From positions 1-42,204 of the forward strand of contig NZ_BOOB01000068.1 of the NCBI RefSeq assembly GCF_016863015.1: 42,204 nt of DNA, written 5' to 3'. The translations under genes were made by a program, and so were the position numbers. The stretch is from Microbispora amethystogenes. GTDB lineage: Bacteria > Actinomycetota > Actinomycetes > Streptosporangiales > Streptosporangiaceae. Below, one piece after another: positions 16,202 to 22,693 of this stretch (its first letter is position 1; the number at the start of each line of letters is the position of its first letter). Below the pieces are notes generated by a model, which saw only the letters and a list, made by a program, of their open reading frames with translations, was not told the DNA's origin and did no database searches.

Positions 16202-17119
16202 ATGCGTGTGCTGGTCACGGGCGGAGCGGGCTTCATCGGGTCGACCCTCGTCGACCGGTTGCTCGCGGACGGCCACGAGGTCGCGGTGGTGGACGACCTG
16301 TCGTCCGGGCACACGCGCAACCCCGGCGCCCCCCTGCACGTGATGGATGTGCGCGACCCCGCGCTCGCGGAGGTCGCCGCGCGCTGGCGGCCGGAGGTCG
16401 TCTGCCACCTCGCCGCGCAGATCAGCGTCCGCAGGAGCGTCGCCGACCCGCTGACCGACGCCTCGGTCAACGTCGAGGGCACGGTGAACGTCCTGGAGGC
16501 CGCCCGCCGCGCCGGCGCCCGCAAGGTCGTCTACGCCTCCTCGGTGGCGGTCTACGGCAGGCCGGCCGTCATCCCGGTCCCCGGCGACGCGCCCACCGAT
16601 CCCCGTTCGCCGTACGCCGCCTCCAAGCTCGGCGGCGAGCTCTACCTCGCGACCTACCGCGCGCTGCACGGCCTCGAATACACCACGCTCGTGCTGTCGA
16701 ACGTCTACGGGCCGCGCCAGTCGCCCGAGGGTGAGGCCGGGGTGGTCGCCATCTTCACCGACGCGCTGCTGACCGGGAAACCCACGGTCGTGTACGGCGA
16801 CGGCGCCCACACCCGCGACTACGTGTTCGTCGACGACGTGGTCGACGGCTTCGCCCGCGCCTGCGGCGCCGACGGCGACGGCCGCCGCTTCAACCTCGGC
16901 ACCGGCGTCCGGACCACCGACCGGGAGCTGCACACCCTGGTCGCCGCGGCGGCGGGCGTCCCCGACGAGCCGCGCTTCGAGCCTCCTCGGCTCGGCGACC
17001 TCCCCGACATGGCCGTCGACCCCGTGCCCGCGCTGGAGGGCCTCGGCTGGCGTCCCCGCCACGACCTGGCCACCGGCCTGAAGGCCACCGTCGAATGGGC
17101 CCGCGAGGCGTCGGCCTGA
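16202..17119 (+). CDS. NAD-dependent epimerase/dehydratase (UDP-glucose 4-epimerase-like)
   Basis: A 305-residue extended short-chain dehydrogenase. The NAD site TGGAGFIGS is at residues 6-14, the catalytic Ser is in YASSVAVYG and the YAASK Tyr/Lys pair is near residue 137. SNVYGPRQSPEGEAGVVAIF and YGDGAHTRDYVFVDDV are typical of bacterial UDP-sugar 4-epimerases. The true sugar is not determinable. There are no wall or exopolysaccharide genes next to it. ATG 16202 has a strong GGGAGGGGG site. Confidence 0.88.
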   Translation: MRVLVTGGAGFIGSTLVDRLLADGHEVAVVDDLSSGHTRNPGAPLHVMDVRDPALAEVAARWRPEVVCHLAAQISVRRSVADPLTDASVNVEGTVNVLEAARRAGARKVVYASSVAVYGRPAVIPVPGDAPTDPRSPYAASKLGGELYLATYRALHGLEYTTLVLSNVYGPRQSPEGEAGVVAIFTDALLTGKPTVVYGDGAHTRDYVFVDDVVDGFARACGADGDGRRFNLGTGVRTTDRELHTLVAAAAGVPDEPRFEPPRLGDLPDMAVDPVPALEGLGWRPRHDLATGLKATVEWAREASA

Positions 17120-17250
17120 CCGTGTCGATCTCCTGCAATTGCACGCGGTGTGATTGCTTGGTTACGTTTTGGCTGCGATGGTCGCGACATCCCGGACCGG
17201 CCCGCGCCCCTTCTGTAGCCTGAGGACGCAATCGACGTGGAGGCGGCGCA

Positions 17251-17358
17251 ATGTTTGGGAAGACCGTCGTCAGGCTGACAGTGGCGCTGGCGCTGCTCAC
17301 TCCGGTGGTCGCTCTGGTCGGCCTCGCTGCCGGCACCCCGGGGATCTCCTGGACGTAG
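17251..17358 (+). CDS. Candidate 35-residue hydrophobic micropeptide
   Basis: ATG 17251 to TAG 17358. GTGGAGGC lies 7 bases upstream as a good Shine-Dalgarno and a TAGCCT minus-10 lies at 17216. The peptide begins MFGKTVVRLTVALALLTPVV, then a further hydrophobic stretch ending GISWT: two basic residues followed by one membrane-length segment of about 20 residues. It could be a small membrane protein or a leader peptide. It precedes two membrane HD-domain genes and is followed at once by a strong hairpin. I do not recognise the family. Confidence 0.6.
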   Translation: MFGKTVVRLTVALALLTPVVALVGLAAGTPGISWT

Positions 17359-17364
17359 TCACTG

Positions 17365-17398
17365 CCTGTGGGCCGGTCACGGACGGCCGGCCCACAGG
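17365..17398 (+). terminator. Hairpin between micropeptide and HD-GYP gene (terminator or attenuator)
   Basis: CCTGTGGGCCGG / CCGGCCCACAGG, a perfect 12-bp stem with a 10-base loop, starts 7 bases after the micropeptide stop and ends 27 bases before the HD-GYP start. There is no T-run. It could end the short transcript or control read-through. Confidence 0.6.
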
Positions 17399-17425
17399 TC
17401 CGATCCGCATTCGAGGTGGCCGCCA

Positions 17426-18784
17426 ATGCGGGAACTTCCGTGGCCCGCCAGGGTCTATTTCGCCGCGCTCGTCGGGACCGCCGGCGTCGTGATCGCGCGT
17501 GGCCTGCTCGCCCGGCACGGGCTCACGCCGGAGGACTGGTCGACGCTCCTCGTCCTCGCACTGCTGTTCCTGCTGTGCGAGTCGGTGCCGACGCTGCTCA
17601 GCGTGCCGAACGTCGCCGTGTCGGTGAGCTTCTCCGCCGCCCTGGCCGCCGTGGTGCTCGTCGGCCCGGAGGGGGCCGCCCTGGTGGGGCTGGCGGCGGT
17701 GGTGAGCGCCCGCCCCGGCCTGGAGCTGGTCAAGCGGCTGTTCAACGGCGCGCAGTACGCACTGTGCGGATACGCCGCCGGATGGGCCTACGAGAGCGCG
17801 GGCGGGGTGCCCGGGCTGCCCGAACCGGCCGACTTCCCGGGCGTGCTCGTGCCGTACGCCGCCGCGACGGCGGCCTTCGTCGCCATGAACTTCGCGCTCA
17901 CGGCGGTCATCCTGCGACTCGCCACCGTGGTGCACCGCGACCAGGTCTCGCTCCGCGTGATGGTGCAGTTCCTCAGCTCCTACGTCGGCTTCGCCACCTT
18001 CGGCCTGCTGATCGCGGCCCTGTGGTCGACCGTGCAGTCGATCTCCGCCGTGCTCGTGCTGCTGCCCTTGTTCGTGGCCCGGTGGGCGCTCGGGCACTAC
18101 CACGCCGAGCAGCGCGCGTACGACGCGACCATCGCGGCGCTGTGCCAGGCGGTGGAGACCAAGGACTACTACACGCGCGGGCACTGCACGCGGGTCTCCG
18201 CGGCCTCGTCCATGATCGCCGAGGAGATCGGCATGGGCACCGAGCGGCTCCGCGCGATCCGGTACGCCGGGATGCTGCACGACGTCGGCAAGCTCGGCGT
18301 GCCGACCAAGGTGCTGCAGAAGGAGGGCCGGCTCACTGAGGAGGAGTACGCCGCGATCCAGCTGCACCCGATGCGCGGGCTGGAGATCGTGCGGGGCATC
18401 GACTTCCTCGACGAGGCGTTCGCCGGGATCATGCATCATCACGAACGGCACGACGGCAAGGGCTACCCGATGGGGCTCGCCGGGCCCGAGATCCCGGAGT
18501 TCGCCCGGATCATCGCGGTGGCCGACGCCTTCGACTCCATGACCTCCGACCGTTCGTACCGGAAGGCCAAGCCGATCGAGGTCGCGGTGGCCGAGCTGCG
18601 CAAGAACGCGGGGACGCAGTTCGACCCCGACATGGTGGCCCGGTTCGTCAGGGCGCTCGACCGGCACGGGTGGCAGCCGGCCCAGCCGGCGCCCGTCCCG
18701 CCGGACGACGCCGCCGCCGTGGAGACCACGGCCAAGGACCACGACGACCCGACGACCCCGATCCAGGTGGTGTCGGAGCGGTGA
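17426..18784 (+). CDS. Membrane-anchored HD-GYP phosphohydrolase
   Basis: A 452-residue protein. Residues 1-230 hold about seven hydrophobic segments. Residues about 240-420 are an HD-GYP domain, the type that hydrolyses cyclic di-GMP in other bacteria. Metal and substrate motifs are intact: HCTRVS, HDVGKLGVP, HHHERHDGKGYP and a DAFDSMTSDRSYRK segment. A Pro/Asp-rich tail of about 30 residues follows. ATG 17426 has GAGGTGG 7 bases upstream. It overlaps the next HD gene by 4 bases. The membrane part may sense a signal; no known sensor domain is recognised. Confidence 0.88.
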   Translation: MRELPWPARVYFAALVGTAGVVIARGLLARHGLTPEDWSTLLVLALLFLLCESVPTLLSVPNVAVSVSFSAALAAVVLVGPEGAALVGLAAVVSARPGLELVKRLFNGAQYALCGYAAGWAYESAGGVPGLPEPADFPGVLVPYAAATAAFVAMNFALTAVILRLATVVHRDQVSLRVMVQFLSSYVGFATFGLLIAALWSTVQSISAVLVLLPLFVARWALGHYHAEQRAYDATIAALCQAVETKDYYTRGHCTRVSAASSMIAEEIGMGTERLRAIRYAGMLHDVGKLGVPTKVLQKEGRLTEEEYAAIQLHPMRGLEIVRGIDFLDEAFAGIMHHHERHDGKGYPMGLAGPEIPEFARIIAVADAFDSMTSDRSYRKAKPIEVAVAELRKNAGTQFDPDMVARFVRALDRHGWQPAQPAPVPPDDAAAVETTAKDHDDPTTPIQVVSER

Positions 18785-20064
18785 GGGCACGCAGGCCTGC
18801 CACCGCGCAACTGGGGCTCGACTCGGGTCAGCTCCTGCTGATCTGCGCGGCCGGGATGCTGACCGTGGCGGGGATCGCCCACACCGCGGCGCACGGGCTG
18901 ACCGACGCGCGGGTCGCCATCGGGTTCGGCGCGCTCATCGCGGCCGGAGAGCTGGCCCGGCTCACCATGCCGGGCAACCGCGAGGTGGCGCCGATCTCCA
19001 CCGCTGCCTCCCTCGGCTACGCCCTGCTGCTCGACGTCGGCGGGCGGCCCGCGGGCCACTCGGCCCTGGAGGTCGTGGCGGTGATGTCGGTCGGCATGAT
19101 CGCCGGCGGGCTGCCACATCTGGCGGTCGGCCGGCCGCCGCGCCTCGACGCGATGGCCCGCAGGCTGCTCGCCGGGTCGCTGCTCGCGTTCGCCTACCGG
19201 CCGCTGACCGGCTCGCTGGAGGCGATCGCCCGGGACACCGGCGAGGGCAACTGGTGGCCGGCGCTCGGGGTGATGGCCGTGCTGGTCACGGTCATGCTCG
19301 TGGTCGACGTGGTGATCGCGGCCATGCTCCGGGCCAACCAGGTGAGGACGGCGTTCGCCGTCGCCGTGCGCGACGAGATCAGGATGGCCGCGCCGCTCGG
19401 CGCCGCCGTCGCGGCCTCGGGCATCCTGCTCGCGCTCGCCTCGCACAGCATGGACATGACCGCCCTGCCCGCGTTCGCCGCGCCGCTGCTCGTTACGCAG
19501 GTGGCCTTCCGCAAGTACGCCGGCATCCGGGCGACCTACCTGCAGACCGTGCGCGCGCTGAGCCGGGTCACCGAGGTCGGCGGATACGTGGAGCCGGGTC
19601 ACTCGCGCCGTGTCAGCCGGCTGTCGGTCGCCGTCGGACGGGAACTCGGCATGTCGGAGCCCCAGCTGCTGGAGCTGGAGTACGCCGCGCTCATGCACGA
19701 CATCGGCCAGCTCTCGCTGCGTGATCCGATCCCCGGCGGGGCCACGGTGCTGGCCGACGCCGACCAGGCCCGGCGGATCGCCGGCCTGGGCGCCGAGGTG
19801 ATCAGGAAGACCGGCGTGCTGCACGGCGTGGCGGAGATCGTCCGGCGGCAGTGCGACACGCTCGGCGAGTCGCCCCCGACGGCCAGCCGGATCATCAGGG
19901 CCGCGAACGCGTACGACGACCTCGTGGGCGGATCGACCGACCGCGACAGGGCGGCGGCCGCTCTGGAGCGGCTGCGCCTCGACGGTGGATCGGCCTACGA
20001 CCCCGGTGTGGTGGAGGCCTTGGCGCGCGTCGTCGACCGGCTCGTGCTCGTTACCCGGTTGTAG
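18781..20064 (+). CDS. Membrane HD-domain protein, degenerate HD-GYP partner
   Basis: A 427-residue protein built like its upstream neighbour: about seven hydrophobic segments, then an HD domain from residue 255. The first half of the site survives (HSRRVSRLS, MHDIGQLSL), but the catalytic Lys of HDxGK is Gln, and the HHExxDGxGYP block is replaced by VLHGVAEIVRRQ with no histidine pair or GYP. It probably does not hydrolyse cyclic di-GMP and may form a complex with the intact neighbour. GTG 18781 overlaps the previous stop (GTGA); the longer frame to 18670 is out-of-frame sequence of the previous gene. Confidence 0.82.
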   Translation: MRARRPATAQLGLDSGQLLLICAAGMLTVAGIAHTAAHGLTDARVAIGFGALIAAGELARLTMPGNREVAPISTAASLGYALLLDVGGRPAGHSALEVVAVMSVGMIAGGLPHLAVGRPPRLDAMARRLLAGSLLAFAYRPLTGSLEAIARDTGEGNWWPALGVMAVLVTVMLVVDVVIAAMLRANQVRTAFAVAVRDEIRMAAPLGAAVAASGILLALASHSMDMTALPAFAAPLLVTQVAFRKYAGIRATYLQTVRALSRVTEVGGYVEPGHSRRVSRLSVAVGRELGMSEPQLLELEYAALMHDIGQLSLRDPIPGGATVLADADQARRIAGLGAEVIRKTGVLHGVAEIVRRQCDTLGESPPTASRIIRAANAYDDLVGGSTDRDRAAAALERLRLDGGSAYDPGVVEALARVVDRLVLVTRL

Positions 20065-20098
20065 CAGACGTAACACTGCGGCACCGCCGGCGGCACGC

Positions 20099-20112
20099 CG
20101 ATGACATCATCG
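20099..20112. promoter_or_regulatory. Inverted repeat upstream of accC
   Basis: CGATGA-CA-TCATCG is a perfect 14-bp inverted repeat about 87 bp before accC. It could be an operator; no regulator is known to me for this sequence. Confidence 0.35.
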
Positions 20113-20185
20113 TTGTCGCGACCCTACAGATTCGCCCGCCGGGTTCAGTCGGAACGGGCGGGGGGAGCCGGGCGGGTGATCCGCC

Positions 20186-20191
20186 TAGAGT
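20186..20191 (+). promoter_or_regulatory. Minus-10 element of accC (leaderless)
   Basis: TAGAGT lies 7 bases before GTG 20199, which has no Shine-Dalgarno. This is the layout of a leaderless message. Confidence 0.5.
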
Positions 20192-20198
20192 TGGCTGC

Positions 20199-21533
20199 GT
20201 GCTCGACTCAGTTCTGATCGCCAATCGCGGGGAAATCGCCCGGCGGATCATCCGTACGGTCCGGGGAATGGGGCTGCGCGCGGTCGCGGTCCACTCCGAG
20301 GCGGACACCGACCTGCCGTTCGTCCGCGAGGCGGACGACGCCGTGCTCCTCGGCCCGGCGAACCCGGCCCAGAGCTATCTCGACATCGACAAGGTCCTCC
20401 AGGCCGCCCGTACGACGGGAGCGCGGGCGGTTCATCCCGGTTACGGGTTCCTCGCGGAGAACGCCGCGTTCGCCCGTGCGGTGATCGACGCCGGGCTCGT
20501 CTGGATCGGCCCGGACCCCGAGGCCGTCGAGCGGATGGGCGACAAGATCAACGCCCGGAACCTGATGGAGGCGGCGGGCGTCCCGGTCGCCGCCGGGACC
20601 AGGGAGCCGGTGTCCGACCTCGCGCAGGCCGAGCGGGCCGCCAAGGAGATCGGCTATCCCGTCATGGTCAAGGCGTCCGGCGGGGGTGGCGGGATCGGCA
20701 TGGGCGTCGCCCGCGACGACGACTCGCTGGCGAAGGCCTTCGAGCAGGCATGCCGGGCGGCCGCCCGGTTCGGCGGCGAGCCGGCCATCCTGCTGGAGCG
20801 GTACGTCGAGCGGGCCAGGCACGTCGAGGTGCAGATCCTCGGCCTCGCCGACGGCAGGGTGGTCGCACTGGGCGAGCGGGACTGCTCGGTCCAGCGGCGG
20901 CACCAGAAGGTCGTGGAGGAGAGCCCGTCCCCCGGCGTCACCCCGGAGCTGCGTGAGCGGATGCTCGCCGCGGCCGTACGGGCGGGGGAGGCGGTGGCCT
21001 ACCGCGGCGCGGGCACGGTCGAGTGCCTCGTGGACGCCGACGCCCAGGACTTCGTCTTCCTGGAGATGAACACCCGCCTCCAGGTGGAGCACCCCGTCAC
21101 CGAGCTGGTCACCGGTCTCGACCTGGTGGAGCACCAGATCCGGATCGCCGCCGGGGAGGTCTACTCCGTCGAGCCGCGGAGCAGCGGCCACGCGATCGAG
21201 TTCCGCGTCTACGCCGAGGACCCCCGCCGCTTCCTGCCCGGCCCTGGCAAGATCGGTGTGTGGGAGGAGCCGGAGGGCGAGGGGGTGCGGGTCGACTCGG
21301 GCTACACGGCGGGCAACACGGTCACGCCGTTCTACGACCCCCTGATGGCCAAGCTCTGCGTCACCGGCGCCACCCGCGAGGAGGCGCTGGAGCGGGGGCG
21401 GGAGGCCGTCGGGGCGTTCCGTGTCGAGGGTCCCAAGCACAACCTGCCCTTCTGCGCCGAACTGCTCGATCATCCCGAGTTCGTGAGCGGGGACTACGAC
21501 ACCGGTCTGGTCTCCCGGATGAGAAAATCCTGA
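20199..21533 (+). CDS. accC: Biotin carboxylase subunit (acetyl-CoA carboxylase type)
   Basis: A 444-residue ATP-grasp biotin carboxylase that carboxylates biotin on a carrier protein with bicarbonate and ATP. Seen: N-terminal VLIANRGEIARRIIRT, HPGYGFLAEN, the glycine-rich lid KASGGGGGIGMG, ERDCSVQRRHQK, and EMNTRLQVEHPVTE. Length fits a stand-alone AccC without a fused carrier. GTG 20199 begins the domain; the longer frame to 19851 lies in the HD gene. The 70-residue biotinyl protein follows 31 bp later. No carboxyltransferase gene is in the window, so the acyl-CoA substrate is unknown. Confidence 0.94.
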   Translation: MLDSVLIANRGEIARRIIRTVRGMGLRAVAVHSEADTDLPFVREADDAVLLGPANPAQSYLDIDKVLQAARTTGARAVHPGYGFLAENAAFARAVIDAGLVWIGPDPEAVERMGDKINARNLMEAAGVPVAAGTREPVSDLAQAERAAKEIGYPVMVKASGGGGGIGMGVARDDDSLAKAFEQACRAAARFGGEPAILLERYVERARHVEVQILGLADGRVVALGERDCSVQRRHQKVVEESPSPGVTPELRERMLAAAVRAGEAVAYRGAGTVECLVDADAQDFVFLEMNTRLQVEHPVTELVTGLDLVEHQIRIAAGEVYSVEPRSSGHAIEFRVYAEDPRRFLPGPGKIGVWEEPEGEGVRVDSGYTAGNTVTPFYDPLMAKLCVTGATREEALERGREAVGAFRVEGPKHNLPFCAELLDHPEFVSGDYDTGLVSRMRKS

Positions 21534-21564
21534 TCTGCTGAATCGTGTTGAGGGGAGTGTCCGG

Positions 21565-21777
21565 GTGGCCGAGGTACACGCCGAGATGGTGGCGAACGTC
21601 TGGAAGATCGTCGTGAGTGAGGGCGACGTCGTCGACGAGGGCGACACGCTGGTGATCCTGGAGTCGATGAAGATGGAGATCCCGGTCCTCAGCGAGGACC
21701 CGGGGACCGTCACCAAGATCCAGGTCAAGGAGGGCGACGTCGTCCAGGAAGGCGACCTCATCGCCGTCGTCGAGTGA
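21565..21777 (+). CDS. Short biotinyl carrier protein (TB7.3-like)
   Basis: A 70-residue protein that is a bare biotinyl/lipoyl domain. The biotinylation site ESMKME has Lys36, and there is no Pro/Ala-rich linker as in usual BCCP. It resembles TB7.3 (Rv3221c) of M. tuberculosis, which is also near SigH, RshA and PdtaS. GTG 21565 has GAGGGGAG upstream. It is probably co-transcribed with accC and would be its carboxyl acceptor. Confidence 0.92.
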   Translation: MAEVHAEMVANVWKIVVSEGDVVDEGDTLVILESMKMEIPVLSEDPGTVTKIQVKEGDVVQEGDLIAVVE

Positions 21778-21818
21778 GCTGATCGACTGGTTGTGATCGG
21801 GGCGGTTCGGAGACGGGC

Positions 21819-22196
21819 TCAGAGGCGGGCGAGGAAGCGCTCGCGGTCGACGACGACCCGCTCGATCGTGCCGGTGGCCACCAGGGCGCCTGCCTCGTCG
21901 GCGGCGCTGACGGAGAAGACGAGCCGCCTGCCGTCCACCTCCGTGAGTTCGGCGACGATCTCGACGTGCGCGCCGACGGGGCTGGGCAGGCGGTGCTCGA
22001 TCAGCACCCTGGTCCCCACCGAGGTCTGCCCGGGCTCCAGGTGCCGCTGGACGGCCTCGACCGTGGCGCCCTCGGCGAGCGCGAGCAGTCGGGGCGTGCC
22101 CAGCACCGGGACGTCGCCGCTGCCGACCCGGATGGCCGTGTCCTCGTGCTCGACCACGATGCGGACCTCGGCGCGCAGACCCGGAGCGAGACTCAT
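21819..22196 (-). CDS. FlK-like hotdog thioesterase
   Basis: A 125-residue single hotdog domain of the fluoroacetyl-CoA-thioesterase-like family. Residues Thr34, Glu42 and His68 are spaced exactly as the FlK triad Thr42/Glu50/His76 (8 and 26 residues apart), so hydrolase activity is likely. The fluoroacetate specificity of FlK is not implied; related proteins act on other acyl-CoAs. ATG 22196 follows a TAGGCT minus-10 by 6 bases. It converges on the biotinyl protein gene. Confidence 0.8.
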   Translation of the reverse strand: MSLAPGLRAEVRIVVEHEDTAIRVGSGDVPVLGTPRLLALAEGATVEAVQRHLEPGQTSVGTRVLIEHRLPSPVGAHVEIVAELTEVDGRRLVFSVSAADEAGALVATGTIERVVVDRERFLARL

Positions 22197-22202
22197 GCCG
22201 TC

Positions 22203-22208
22203 AGCCTA
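22203..22208 (-). promoter_or_regulatory. Minus-10 element of FlK-like gene (leaderless)
   Basis: TAGGCT on the minus strand, an ideal actinobacterial minus-10, ends 6 bases before the ATG. No ribosome site fits in the gap. Confidence 0.55.
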
Positions 22209-22259
22209 TTGGGTCGCCCTCCGATCGGAACCGGTCGCAACTTTTCGCGGCGCGGATAC

Positions 22260-22334
22260 GTCTTAGGGAGAGGCGTCCCAAGGAGCGGCGCCTCGGACAG
22301 TGATGTCTTGAGCAGTGGTGTCTCAAGGAGGGGG
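22260..22334. repeat. Five degenerate 15-bp tandem repeats
   Basis: Five consecutive 15-base units start at 22260, 22275, 22290, 22305 and 22320. Most begin GTC and carry a (T/C)(T/C)(A/G)AGGAG-like core (for example GTCCCAAGGAGCGGC and GTCTCAAGGAGGGGG). They fill the gap between the FlK-like gene and the bsaP minus-10. Confidence 0.75.
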
Positions 22335-22354
22335 AAGAGCAGGCGGCCACCGGC

Positions 22355-22360
22355 TAGGGT
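22355..22360 (+). promoter_or_regulatory. Minus-10 element of bsaP (leaderless)
   Basis: TAGGGT ends 8 bases before GTG 22369; no Shine-Dalgarno is present in between. Confidence 0.45.
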
Positions 22361-22368
22361 GATGCACT

Positions 22369-22551
22369 GTGGACCCCTTCTGCGATCACTGCGGCCGTCC
22401 GGCCGAGGACGGTGATCACGCGGCCTGTCCGGCCGCGAGGGAGATGGAGCCACCGCGCTACTGCCCGCAGTGCGGCCGGCGACTGGTCGTCCAGGTGACG
22501 CCCAGGAACTGGTCGGCCCGGTGCTCGGTGCACGGTGTCAGGGGCGGATAA
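22369..22551 (+). CDS. bsaP: Small Cys-rich protein, probable biotin synthase auxiliary protein BsaP
   Basis: A 60-residue protein with CDHC (Cys5, Cys8), Cys20, CPQC (Cys32, Cys35), Cys52 and a final HG. The pattern PPRYC-x2-C-(G/R)RR-(M/L)VVQVTP followed by WSARCxxHG is what I recall for actinobacterial BsaP, an iron-sulfur helper protein needed by the BioB of this phylum. bioB is 4.7 kb downstream and a biotin-dependent carboxylase pair is just upstream, which supports the call. A plain zinc-ribbon protein is the alternative. GTG 22369 appears leaderless. Confidence 0.62.
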   Translation: MDPFCDHCGRPAEDGDHAACPAAREMEPPRYCPQCGRRLVVQVTPRNWSARCSVHGVRGG

Positions 22552-22693
22552 CAGGTAAGCTCGACATCCGGCCCCCGAGCCCGGAGCCCTCGCCTAACGG
22601 GGTTCCGTGATCCTGTCGTTATCTTCCCGCGACGCGAGCCTGCTTTGTTGGACACCTTCGGGGGTCGAGTGACTTAGGGGGTACGGGGCGCAA

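Noticed and set aside
22260..22334. CRISPR-like array
   Set aside because: The units are contiguous 15-mers without spacers; no cas genes are present.
22193..22453. Minus-strand 86-codon frame over the 15-bp repeats
   Set aside because: It reads a five-residue periodic peptide only because the repeats are 15 bp long; it lacks a ribosome site and overlaps bsaP.
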